Source: Campylobacterales bacterium
GTDB taxonomy: Bacteria > Campylobacterota > Campylobacteria > Campylobacterales > Sulfurovaceae
Direction: 5' to 3'
DNA length: 64,000 nucleotides
Assembly (NCBI GenBank): GCA_014763895.1
Contig: JACXUM010000002.1
Location: 1 to 64,000 of the forward strand
The first letter of the stretch is position 1; every line of letters starts with the position of its first letter. The notes below the pieces were generated by a model, which saw only the letters and a program-made list of their open reading frames with translations, was not told the origin of the DNA and did not search any database. The translations under genes and the position numbers were made by a program. Below are positions 27,845 through 37,057 of this stretch, one piece after another.

Positions 27845-28627
27845 ATGACAGGAACAGGCAAGGCAAGAGTTGGTATTCTCGGAAGTACGGGGCGGGTCGG
27901 CAATCTGCTGATCGATAATTTGGCAAATGACCCTGAGCTGACTTTGGGTGCAGTACATGTTTTTGATGAAACAAACAGAACATTTGCGGCTGATGTAGTC
28001 GTGACAAACAGCATGAAGGTATTGTTGGAGAATTGTGATGTCGTGATCGATTTCTCTGCCCCGGAAGCAACGCAAGAACTTTGTGAGAGGGCATTGGAGC
28101 ATCCAAAACCTTTGGTTATTGCGACAACAGGATTTAATACCCATCAGCAAAATCTCCTAAGAGAAGCATCCAAAGAGATGCCGATTCTTTATGCATCCAA
28201 TATGTCAGCAGGCATTGCTTTGTTAAAACAGCTGGTAGAAAAGGCCTCTGCTACCTTGAGAGATTTTGATATCGAGATCGTAGAGCAGCACCATAGGCAT
28301 AAAGTCGATGCTCCAAGCGGAACTGCACTGACACTGGGTGAATTCGCGGCAAAAGGCAGAGGTTTGGATCTTGAAAAAGTGCGTATTTCAGGACGTGACG
28401 GGCAGATCGGTGCAAGAACAAAAGATGAAATCGCGGTAATGGCACTACGCGGGGGAGATGTCGTAGGACGTCACACTGTGGGGTTTTATAACGACGGAGA
28501 ATTTTTGGAGCTTCATCACACTGCAACCAGCAGAGAAACTTTTTCTAAGGGTGCGATCCGTGCGGCTAAATGGCTAGTCAAGCAAGAGAGCGGTTTTTAC
28601 TCTATCAATGATTGTTTAGGAATATAA
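27845..28627 (+). CDS. dapB: 4-hydroxy-tetrahydrodipicolinate reductase
   Basis: VGILGSTGRVGNLLIDNL, VVIDFSAPEAT, VEQHHRHKVDAPSGTAL. Confidence 0.97.
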   Translation: MTGTGKARVGILGSTGRVGNLLIDNLANDPELTLGAVHVFDETNRTFAADVVVTNSMKVLLENCDVVIDFSAPEATQELCERALEHPKPLVIATTGFNTHQQNLLREASKEMPILYASNMSAGIALLKQLVEKASATLRDFDIEIVEQHHRHKVDAPSGTALTLGEFAAKGRGLDLEKVRISGRDGQIGARTKDEIAVMALRGGDVVGRHTVGFYNDGEFLELHHTATSRETFSKGAIRAAKWLVKQESGFYSINDCLGI

Positions 28628-28628
28628 T

Positions 28629-29999
28629 ATGTGTGCAATAGTAGGTGTATATGGTGCAAAAAATGCGGCAAAGATAGCGTATTATGCGCTTTTCGCGATG
28701 CAGCATCGTGGGCAGGAGTCAACAGGAATCTCAACAGCTGACGGGGACAGGATCCACCTGATCAAAAAAAGAGGTTTGGTAACCGAGGTTTTTGATGAGC
28801 CGTCTTTTGAATTGTTGAGGGGAAATTGTGCGATTGGACATAACCGTTATTCGACAGCCGGAGCTGATTCGGTACTTGATGCACAGCCGGTATTTGCCAG
28901 GTATAAGCTTGGGGAGATATCGGTTGCACATAACGGAAATTTAGTCAACAAATATGAAGTGCGTAACCGTCTGATCGATAACGGTGCGATTTTCCAGACC
29001 GGTATGGATACAGAGAATATCGTCCATCTGATAGCAAAAAGCCAAAAAGATGCTTTGGTTGACCGTATTAAAGATATGTTGACAAAGATCGAAGGTGCGT
29101 ATTGTCTGGCAATCCAGAGCCGTTCAAAAATGTTCGTGATCCGAGATCGTTTTGGTATTCGTCCACTGAGCCTTGGAAGACTCAAAGACGGTGGATGGAT
29201 CATAGCGAGCGAGACCTGTGCATTTGATCTTGTCGGTGCAGAGTTTATCCGCGATGTGAGACCGGGAGAGATGTTGATTTTTGAAGAAGGTCAGGAACCT
29301 CAAAGTGAACAGATCTTTGAGCCGGATTTCCACCCGTGCGCATTTGAATATATCTATTTTGCAAGACCAGACTCGATCATCGACGGGAAAAATGTCTACC
29401 AGGCAAGACTTCAGATGGGACGTATGCTTGCAAAAGAATCGCCGGCTGAGGTTGACTTGGTATTACCAGTACCAGATAGCGGTGTGGCCGCTGCAAGAGG
29501 TTATGCTGAAGGTCTTGGAGTTCCTTTTGAAATGGGGATTGTTCGAAACCACTATGTGGGACGTACATTTATCGAGCCGACACAGGAGATCAGAGACCTG
29601 AAAGTCAAGCTCAAGCTCTCTCCTATCAGACATCTCATTGAAGGAAAATGTATTGCGATTATTGATGATTCATTGGTTAGAGGGACTACTTCAAAACAGA
29701 TCGTAAAAATGCTTTTGGAAGCAGGAGCTAAAGAGGTTCACATGCGTATTGCGGCACCTGAGATCAAGTATCCTTGCCGTTATGGTATCGATACTCCTAC
29801 GATGGAAGAGTTGATCTCATCTAGCCATAGTGTGGAAGAGATCGCCCAGATGATCGGTGCTACATCGCTTGGATTCCTCTCGGTAGAGGGGCTTGTTGAA
29901 GCTTTGGGGAGTGAGAGAACCTATTCATTGGTCAGTTTTGATGGGAACTATTTTGCTGGCGGCAATGCAAATAGTTTCGGCTGTGCGGATGATTGTTAA
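28629..29999 (+). CDS. purF: amidophosphoribosyltransferase
   Basis: MCAIVGVYG, MQHRGQESTGIS, GHNRYSTAG, IIDDSLVRGTTSKQIV. Confidence 0.98.
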   Translation: MCAIVGVYGAKNAAKIAYYALFAMQHRGQESTGISTADGDRIHLIKKRGLVTEVFDEPSFELLRGNCAIGHNRYSTAGADSVLDAQPVFARYKLGEISVAHNGNLVNKYEVRNRLIDNGAIFQTGMDTENIVHLIAKSQKDALVDRIKDMLTKIEGAYCLAIQSRSKMFVIRDRFGIRPLSLGRLKDGGWIIASETCAFDLVGAEFIRDVRPGEMLIFEEGQEPQSEQIFEPDFHPCAFEYIYFARPDSIIDGKNVYQARLQMGRMLAKESPAEVDLVLPVPDSGVAAARGYAEGLGVPFEMGIVRNHYVGRTFIEPTQEIRDLKVKLKLSPIRHLIEGKCIAIIDDSLVRGTTSKQIVKMLLEAGAKEVHMRIAAPEIKYPCRYGIDTPTMEELISSSHSVEEIAQMIGATSLGFLSVEGLVEALGSERTYSLVSFDGNYFAGGNANSFGCADDC

Positions 30000-30008
30000 G
30001 GGTTAATT

Positions 30009-30965
30009 TTGGAACAACTCAATACGTTTGGCAGATATCTCAAAAAAAAATTTAAGACCAAGGTGTGCAAGATACCTTTGGGCTTGAGTGGGTTTACCTG
30101 TCCAAATATTGACGGGACAGTTGCCAAAGGCGGCTGTACTTTTTGCTTAAACGACTCTTTCAGCCCGAATCTTTCTCAGAATGCGGGCAAGATATTCCTC
30201 AACCTTAAAAGCACCTCCAATCCCATTTTGGATAAACAGCTCCAAGAAATGGATGAACAGATCACAAGAACCCGAGAAATGATGCGCACCAAATGGGGGA
30301 TTAAGAAGTTTTTAGTCTATTTTCAGGCTTTTACCAATACCTATGCCCCTTTTGAAACGCTTAAAACACTCTATGACAAAGCATTAAGTTACGAAGATGT
30401 CGTTGGGCTCAGCATCGGAACGAGAAGTGACAGTGTTACGCCCGAAGTATTGGATTATCTGGTAGAACTGAGCAAAACCAAAGAAATATGGATCGAATAC
30501 GGTATACAATCGATCTATAATGAAACCCTGGAACGTATAAACCGCGGGCATGATGCTCTGAATGTTGAACAGGCTATCAAGGAAGCAAAGGGAAGGGGGT
30601 TGAATGTCTGCGGGCATTTGATCTTCGGATTGCCGGGTGAAACACAGGAGATGATGCTCAATTCTGCCAAAGCTGCCTACGAATGGGGGATTGATTCGGT
30701 CAAATATCATCCATTATATGTGGTCAAGCATACCCTGCTTGCCAATGAATACCTACAAGGGGAATTTGAACCGATCAGCAAGGAAGAGTATATCGATACA
30801 TTGATCAAAGCGATCAGGCTCAAACCTGACTATGTAAGTATCCAACGGATCACTGCAGGGATCGATGATGATACGCTTTTGGCACCCCAGTGGTGCAGTC
30901 TTCCAAAGAATAAGATGCTGGTCTATATCAACGAAGCCCTCCGTAAAGAGGGATGGGTCTATTAG
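30009..30965 (+). CDS. TIGR01212/YhcC-type radical SAM protein
   Basis: FTCPNIDGTVAKGGCTFC, YFQAFTNTYAP, GLSIGTRSDSV, CGHLIFGLPGE. Confidence 0.92.
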   Translation: MEQLNTFGRYLKKKFKTKVCKIPLGLSGFTCPNIDGTVAKGGCTFCLNDSFSPNLSQNAGKIFLNLKSTSNPILDKQLQEMDEQITRTREMMRTKWGIKKFLVYFQAFTNTYAPFETLKTLYDKALSYEDVVGLSIGTRSDSVTPEVLDYLVELSKTKEIWIEYGIQSIYNETLERINRGHDALNVEQAIKEAKGRGLNVCGHLIFGLPGETQEMMLNSAKAAYEWGIDSVKYHPLYVVKHTLLANEYLQGEFEPISKEEYIDTLIKAIRLKPDYVSIQRITAGIDDDTLLAPQWCSLPKNKMLVYINEALRKEGWVY

Positions 30966-31633
30966 ATCACTGGGGCAGAGGCTTTTGGTAGAGCCTGATT
31001 GTTTCTGTCAGGTATTTTTGAAGTGTTATTTTCAGGCTGTTTGACAGGCTGAACTGTAGCATTGCTCTCAGTTTGTGCAGGTTGGATGGCTGAGGTATTT
31101 TTGGAGGATATTTTGGGAATCGAGATAATCAAATACTCTTCATCCTCTTTTGTGTCCATAGCCGCTGTATCTGCATCAAACGGAAGTGAAAAACTTTGTA
31201 TCGTAGAGCTGTTTGCATAGCTTACCATCTGGCCGTATTGGTTTTTTTTCTCGCTGTTTCGTGTTTGCGTGATCTGAATGGTTAAGCGGTGGTTTTTAGT
31301 GGTAATGTTGACATTCGAATCTTTTGGCCGCATGATGCTGATCTCATAATGGGTTCCTTTATCTTTCAATTGGGATGAAGTTACTGTAGCATGTCTCATG
31401 ATCGGGTGCTTGGGTATACTGTGCAATGAGGCATTATAAAAATCCTTGTCAAACTCTTCAAACATTCTGTCCATCTCTTCCTGCATATGCTGCATTCGTT
31501 GAACCTGGCGTTCAAAGAGGGTGTCGGTATCCATTTGCTGAATAGAAGGTTGGGTATTGGTTTGTGCAGTAAGCAAAGAAGTGGCAAAAATGGATGAAGT
31601 GATCAACACAGGGATCATTTTTGTAAATTTCAT
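30962..31633 (-). CDS. Hsp20/alpha-crystallin-like protein with predicted signal peptide
   Basis: MKFTKMIPVLITSSIFATSLLTAQ signal-like N-terminus; TSSQLKDKGTHYEISIMRPKDSNVNITTKNHRLTIQITQ...FSLPFDADTAAM...LIISIPK alpha-crystallin-like pattern. Confidence 0.72.
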   Translation of the reverse strand: MKFTKMIPVLITSSIFATSLLTAQTNTQPSIQQMDTDTLFERQVQRMQHMQEEMDRMFEEFDKDFYNASLHSIPKHPIMRHATVTSSQLKDKGTHYEISIMRPKDSNVNITTKNHRLTIQITQTRNSEKKNQYGQMVSYANSSTIQSFSLPFDADTAAMDTKEDEEYLIISIPKISSKNTSAIQPAQTESNATVQPVKQPENNTSKIPDRNNQALPKASAPVI

Positions 31634-31726
31634 ACAATTCTCCTTCAATGATTTTGGTCTTTGGACCATTAGGTATATTGTAAAAAATCAAGGTTAATTG
31701 AAATTTAATGGAGGCAAATAGAAAAA

Positions 31727-32392
31727 TTATTTTTTTCTATTCTCTTTCTCCGTGATCCCGCTCATGCCAAAACGTCTGGCGAGTTCCTGTTTGACCCGGT
31801 CAGGCGAGATCTCACGATATCCCAGGCCTACCAGCGCATGATAGAGCAGATCGGCACTTTCATAGATGACCTGCTCATCACCCTCTCCGGCAATCGCGAC
31901 ACAGACCTCGTCGGCTTCTTCACGGATCTTGGAGAGCATCAATTCTTTATCGTTTAGAAGTTTTTTCGTCCAGGACTTGGTCTCTTCGCTGCTGTTTTTG
32001 CGTTCCAGGATCGTGTGGTAAAGTGTATCAACAACGCCATAGATGGCATCAGTATCTACTGCTTGATCCAAAATGACTTTATCTTGTACTACAGAAGTGA
32101 AAAAACAGCTTTTGCGGCCCGTATGACAGGCTACACCGTTTTGCTTGACCTTTAAAATAATGGTATCCGCATCGCAGTCAAGCAGGATATCTTTGATCTC
32201 CTGAGTATGGTTCGAACTTTCGCCTTTTTTCCAGATACGCTGTTTGCTTCTGCTAAAATAGTGTGCATATCCAGTAGCAAGCGTCAGTTCATAGGCTTCC
32301 TGATTCATATAGGCAAGCATGAGAACGTCATTGGTTTCATAATCTTGGGCGATAGCAGGGATAAGTGGATTTTTTTGCCAGTCAATGTGCAT
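31727..32392 (-). CDS. hisI: bifunctional phosphoribosyl-AMP cyclohydrolase / phosphoribosyl-ATP pyrophosphatase
   Basis: DVLMLAYMNQEAYELTL, YFSRSKQRIWKKGE, CHTGRKSCFF; HisE region KIREEADEVCVA, ESADLLYHALV. Confidence 0.96.
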   Translation of the reverse strand: MHIDWQKNPLIPAIAQDYETNDVLMLAYMNQEAYELTLATGYAHYFSRSKQRIWKKGESSNHTQEIKDILLDCDADTIILKVKQNGVACHTGRKSCFFTSVVQDKVILDQAVDTDAIYGVVDTLYHTILERKNSSEETKSWTKKLLNDKELMLSKIREEADEVCVAIAGEGDEQVIYESADLLYHALVGLGYREISPDRVKQELARRFGMSGITEKENRKK

Positions 32393-32467
32393 AATGTTTC
32401 TCCATCAAAGGAGCATTTGGTTAGGAGTGACCGATCAAAGTCGAATCATCACAACCAAATACTAAAT

Positions 32468-33592
32468 TTATTTTTGAGTACTTAAGGTTTTTTCTTTGCT
32501 TTTGGCATCTACCCAGATATTTGGTACAGAACCGCCAGGTGTCAGGAAGATCTGTGCATCTTTATTGACCTGCAATGCTTCATTGAACTTAGCTTGTGTT
32601 TTGATCTGTTCAAGCTGAAGCAGTTCAGGAGTCAGGGAATCTGAGATCAGTTTATTTGCCTTTGCCTGTTCTTCAGCCTCGATACGGATCTTGTCAGCCT
32701 GACCTTGTGCCTCGATACGATTTCTTTCGGCTTCCCCGCGTGCAATCTCAGCCTGTCTTTGTGCTTCCTGTTTTGCTTTCTCTTTTTGCTGTTCTGCGAT
32801 CGTTACATCCTGTTTGGCGATCTGTACGCGTTCGATCTGATCTTTGATCTTTGCAGGAAGATCGATGTTTCTAAGCTCCACCGAAGAGAGGATAACAGGC
32901 TGTCCTTCGACTGCATTGACCCTTTCACCGATTTTCGTTCCTATGGCCGAAGCGATCTCGTTTCGCATTTCAGGAAGCTGCTCAGCCGTATATTGGCCGA
33001 TGACGTCGCGCACGACTTCACGTACCTTTGAGTTGATGATCTTCTCTTCCCAGCTCGCACCCCATTTTTCGATCGTCATCGGTGCAGTTTCGGCTTTGAG
33101 GCGGTACTGCACCGCAAGATCGATATTGACCGTCAAACCGCGCTTATCCAGAACCTGGATGGCAGGGTTTCTTTTCAGCCCGCCTTCGAATGTTTCACCG
33201 GAGATCGATCCCTTTGCATAATTGTCACCGACCATGCTGGTTTCTGTTGTGCTATAGGTGATCAGCCTGATACGGGTATTGACAGGAATAATCTTTTGAA
33301 ATACCGGGATATAAAAATGCAACCCAGCTTCAAGCGGCTGTGATTCAAATTTACCGGTGGTAACTTTGATCCCCACTTCCCCTGAGTTAATGATCGTAAA
33401 CGGTTTAAGAACAAAAAGAGCAAAACCTACAGCAAGCAATACCAATAGCCATGAAGCACCTTTCCCCATATTGCCAAGAGGATTTTCAAAACCACCTCCC
33501 TGGCTGCCTCCATAGTTGTTTTGAGAGTTGTCAGTGTTCATACCACTGCTGGGTCTTTTTTTCTTAAAATAGTCGTTCATGTCTGCCGGCAC
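32468..33592 (-). CDS. prohibitin/SPFH-domain membrane protein
   Basis: TM after an N/G/Q-rich N-terminus, GEVGIKVTTGKFESQPLEAGLHFYIPVFQ, Q/E/A-rich coiled coil AKQEAQRQAEIARGEAERNRIEAQGQADKIRIEAEEQA. Confidence 0.92.
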   Translation of the reverse strand: MPADMNDYFKKKRPSSGMNTDNSQNNYGGSQGGGFENPLGNMGKGASWLLVLLAVGFALFVLKPFTIINSGEVGIKVTTGKFESQPLEAGLHFYIPVFQKIIPVNTRIRLITYSTTETSMVGDNYAKGSISGETFEGGLKRNPAIQVLDKRGLTVNIDLAVQYRLKAETAPMTIEKWGASWEEKIINSKVREVVRDVIGQYTAEQLPEMRNEIASAIGTKIGERVNAVEGQPVILSSVELRNIDLPAKIKDQIERVQIAKQDVTIAEQQKEKAKQEAQRQAEIARGEAERNRIEAQGQADKIRIEAEEQAKANKLISDSLTPELLQLEQIKTQAKFNEALQVNKDAQIFLTPGGSVPNIWVDAKSKEKTLSTQK

Positions 33593-33612
33593 GTCATTTT
33601 CCTTTCAATCGA

Positions 33613-34533
33613 TTAGTTAATATATGTCAAATGTTTGATATATTTTTCGTTTCTGCCGCTTACGGCATCAAAGTATGCACTCTGAAGTTTTTCCGTGATC
33701 GGACCTCTTGAGCCGCAGCCGATGATACGTGCATCTACTTCACGGATCGGCGTTACTTCTGCAGCCGTTCCGGTAAAGAACGCTTCATCTGCAATATAGA
33801 TCTCTTCTCGTGTGATACGTCTTCTAACCACTTTGATACCCATATCTTCAGCGAGGTCTATAACCGTTTGCTGTGTAATAGACTCAAGTGTGTTGTCGTT
33901 CGGCGGAGAGATTAAGACCCCGTCACGTACCACGAAGAAACACGCACCGCTGGCTTCAGCGATATATCCCTGGTCATCTCTGAGCAATGCCTCATCATAC
34001 CCAGCTTCAACAGCTTCGTATTTTGCCATTTGGCTGTTAAGATAATTGGCTACGGCTTTTGCTTTACCCATACCTGAAGTGTTCGGTGTTCGCGTGAAAG
34101 AGGAGATCTTAACCCTTACACCTTTTTTGAGGCCTTCTTCGCCAAGGTATGCACCCCATTTCCATGCAGAGATCGAGACATTGACCGGTGCATCTTTATG
34201 ATAAAGTCCCATAACACCGTATCCAAGATAGACAAGCGGTCTAATATAGGCACCCTCAGAAAGTTCATTCTCCTGTAACAATTTTACTTGTGCTTCATTG
34301 AGTTCTTCCAAGGTAAAAGGGACATCCATCAATGTCATTTTTGCCGAGTTCAAGAGTCTTTGCGTATGTTCTTTGAGTTTAAAGATCGCACATCTTCCGT
34401 CTACCGTTTGATAGGCTTTTGTACCTTCGATCGCACCATTTCCGTAATGCAATGTATGGGTAAGGACATGCACCTTGGCATCATTCCAAGGAACCATTTC
34501 ACCATCCATCCAAATATATTTGGCTTCATTCAT
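33613..34533 (-). CDS. ilvE: branched-chain amino acid aminotransferase
   Basis: IWMDGEMVPWNDAKVHVLTHTLHYGNGAIEGTKAY, YDEALLRDDQGYIAEASGACFFVV, EAFFTGTAAEVTPI. Confidence 0.97.
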   Translation of the reverse strand: MNEAKYIWMDGEMVPWNDAKVHVLTHTLHYGNGAIEGTKAYQTVDGRCAIFKLKEHTQRLLNSAKMTLMDVPFTLEELNEAQVKLLQENELSEGAYIRPLVYLGYGVMGLYHKDAPVNVSISAWKWGAYLGEEGLKKGVRVKISSFTRTPNTSGMGKAKAVANYLNSQMAKYEAVEAGYDEALLRDDQGYIAEASGACFFVVRDGVLISPPNDNTLESITQQTVIDLAEDMGIKVVRRRITREEIYIADEAFFTGTAAEVTPIREVDARIIGCGSRGPITEKLQSAYFDAVSGRNEKYIKHLTYIN

Positions 34534-34633
34534 GTTTCTCTACTCCAGATATGCCCTGCGGGCAGTCAAAATTGATGGGCTATTTTAACTAAATTTTTGT
34601 TAGAATCCATTTATTATCGCTAAAAGGTTGACG

Positions 34634-36082
34634 ATGTTTGGAATATTTGAAAGTAAAGAGAAAGCGGTTATAGCAAAAATCTTTTTTGGATCATCCCAAG
34701 AGAGCAGAGAGACCCTTAAAGAGAGAAAGAGCCCTTATGACGGTTCAGTGGTCAGTAAGGCGCCCATTTGCACTGTGGAAGATGTTCAAAAGGCTTTAAC
34801 GATAGCTAAAAACACAGCCAAAGAAGCAGCAAAAGTTCCATTGTCTCAGCGTATTATGTGGTTGGAGGATGTTGCCGATAAACTGGCCGAGCACCGTGAA
34901 GCCTTTGCCTTAATGCTGGCAAAAGAGGTCGCAAAGCCGATCACTTTTTCGCGTATCGAAGTAGACAGGTGCATTGAGACGGTAAAATTGACAGCGATGG
35001 AACTTGCGGCGTTGCACGGAGAGACGATCCCAACCGATGTGATGCCAAGCGGAAAACGTACCATGGCGTTTTTTCGCCGTGACCCCGTAGGAGTCGTTGC
35101 GTGTATCACCCCTTTTAATTTTCCTTTGAACCTGGTTGCGCACAAGATTGCACCAGCACTTGGTGCAGGAAACTGTGTGGTTCTCAAACCAACCCCTGAA
35201 GCACCGATGAGTGCCTATATGTTCGCTAAACTGTTTGTTGAATCCAATTATGCTACCAAAGATGCGCTCAGCGTGGTATATGGGGATGCAGAAGTGGGTT
35301 CTGCACTGGTATCCAGCGATATCCCCCGTGTGATCAGTTTCACCGGTTCGGTTTCTGTTGGGAACATTATTACCAAGCAGGCGGGAATTAAAAAAGTGAG
35401 CCTGGAGCTGGGTGGAAATGCAGCGACCTATATCGATAAGAGTGCCGATCTTGTCTGGGCCGCTGCAAGGTGTGCCTATGGAGCATTTTATAACTCAGGG
35501 CAGGTCTGTATCTCCTTGCAGCGTATCTATGTGAATGCATCGGTGTATGAGGAGTTTGCTACATTGCTTGCCAATGAAACTAAGAAACTTAAAGTAGGGT
35601 CTCCGTATGAAGATGGGACCTTTATGGGGCCTTTGATCGATGAAGATGCAAAACACAGGGCCAAGGCGTGGGTGGCTTCTGCCAAAAACGAAGGGGCTAA
35701 AGTGATCGCAGGCGGAGATGAAATAGACGGTATCTTTCCCCCGACGGTGATGGCGGATGTAAGCGATGATATGAAGATCATTTGTGAAGAGGTATTTGCG
35801 CCGATTGTCAGTTTGGTGAGTGTACCTGATTATGAGAGTGCGATTGAAAAGATGAATGATTCTCCATTTGGGTTACAGTTCTCTATCTTTACCAATGATC
35901 TCAAACTGACACGCCAGTTCATCGATGATGCCCAGTGCGGCGGGGTGGTGATCAATGATATCCCTACACTACGATTTGATGTCCAGCCATATGGAGGATC
36001 CAAGCTCTCTGGTGTGGGCAGAGAAGGCCCTAGGTGGGCGCTTGAAGAATTCACAGAGATCAAATCGGTTGTGATCTGTTAG
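34634..36082 (+). CDS. NAD(P)-dependent aldehyde dehydrogenase
   Basis: FNFPLNLVAHKIAPALGAGNCVVLKP, SFTGSVSVGN, LELGGNAATYID, NSGQVCISLQR. Confidence 0.95.
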   Translation: MFGIFESKEKAVIAKIFFGSSQESRETLKERKSPYDGSVVSKAPICTVEDVQKALTIAKNTAKEAAKVPLSQRIMWLEDVADKLAEHREAFALMLAKEVAKPITFSRIEVDRCIETVKLTAMELAALHGETIPTDVMPSGKRTMAFFRRDPVGVVACITPFNFPLNLVAHKIAPALGAGNCVVLKPTPEAPMSAYMFAKLFVESNYATKDALSVVYGDAEVGSALVSSDIPRVISFTGSVSVGNIITKQAGIKKVSLELGGNAATYIDKSADLVWAAARCAYGAFYNSGQVCISLQRIYVNASVYEEFATLLANETKKLKVGSPYEDGTFMGPLIDEDAKHRAKAWVASAKNEGAKVIAGGDEIDGIFPPTVMADVSDDMKIICEEVFAPIVSLVSVPDYESAIEKMNDSPFGLQFSIFTNDLKLTRQFIDDAQCGGVVINDIPTLRFDVQPYGGSKLSGVGREGPRWALEEFTEIKSVVIC

Positions 36083-36110
36083 AAATTAAAACAATATAAG
36101 GAAATAATCA

Positions 36111-36590
36111 ATGGAATATATGTTTGAAGCAGGGTTTTTCGGTACGAGAGCGCCGTTTTTTATGGATGTGGTCACTTTAATCGTGGCCTTATTGCCGTTA
36201 TTGGTGGCTACGGCTATTTTATTTGCGAAGCGTGAAAAGTATGCATTGCACGCGTTTGCGCAAACGGTGATATTTGTCGTTTCGGTGATCGTGGTAGGGT
36301 ATTTTGAATACGGCGTACGCTTGGGTGGCGGATATAATGCCTTCATTCAAGATGTGAATGTTTCGCATACGTATGCTTTGTGGGTATTGATCATCCATAT
36401 TCTGATCGCGGTGGTGACGCTGCTTATCTGGATCTGGACTTTGCGGACAGCGCGTAATGACTATCAAAGAAAAACACTGCCGGGGATGAATAGAGCATAT
36501 CACAAGAAAATGGGTATCCGTACTTTTATTGGGATTGTGTTGACCTCTTTAACCGGTATATGGGTCTATCTGCTTCTTTTTCTGTTTTAG
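36111..36590 (+). CDS. DUF420-like membrane protein
   Basis: 159-aa, four hydrophobic segments with conserved His positions (HTYALWVLIIHILIA; NRAYHKKMG). Confidence 0.7.
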   Translation: MEYMFEAGFFGTRAPFFMDVVTLIVALLPLLVATAILFAKREKYALHAFAQTVIFVVSVIVVGYFEYGVRLGGGYNAFIQDVNVSHTYALWVLIIHILIAVVTLLIWIWTLRTARNDYQRKTLPGMNRAYHKKMGIRTFIGIVLTSLTGIWVYLLLFLF

Positions 36591-36599
36591 AATACAGTG

Positions 36600-37055
36600 A
36601 TGAAAGTAGCGATCTCAGCCTGTCTGGTAGGCTGTAAATGCCGTTATGACGGTACTGACAATCATGATATCCGTCTGGTTGCAAAGCTGGAGAGCTGTGA
36701 ATTGATCCATTTTTGTCCAGAGGATCATGCCTTTGGAACACCGCGCCCCACGATGAATCTGGTAGAAACATCACAAGGCATCCGGGCACTTTCCAACTTG
36801 ACCGGTGCAAATCTTTCAGCCCCAATTGAAGACTATGCCAAAACTTTTTTTGATATGCATCCCGACATCGATCTTTTTATTGGTAAGGACAGGAGTCCAA
36901 GCTGTGGCGTATGTTCTGCAAAACTGTATGATCAAGACAAGAATTTGTTAAGCACCAAAGAGGCTGGTCTGATGGCAAAAGAGGCCCTAAAAAGAGGGAT
37001 ACACTGTTTGGATGCAGAGGACTTCGTCTCACCCATTTTATTTCATAAGGCATAA
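36600..37055 (+). CDS. DUF523 family protein
   Basis: KVAISACLVGCKCRYDGTDN, FCPEDHAFGTPRPTMNL, KDRSPSCGV. Confidence 0.92.
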   Translation: MKVAISACLVGCKCRYDGTDNHDIRLVAKLESCELIHFCPEDHAFGTPRPTMNLVETSQGIRALSNLTGANLSAPIEDYAKTFFDMHPDIDLFIGKDRSPSCGVCSAKLYDQDKNLLSTKEAGLMAKEALKRGIHCLDAEDFVSPILFHKA

Positions 37056-37057
37056 GC

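Noticed and set aside
34545-34572. TGCCC-tgc-GGGCA hairpin between ilvE and the aldehyde dehydrogenase gene
   Set aside because: Short and in a divergent promoter region; not enough to assign a function.
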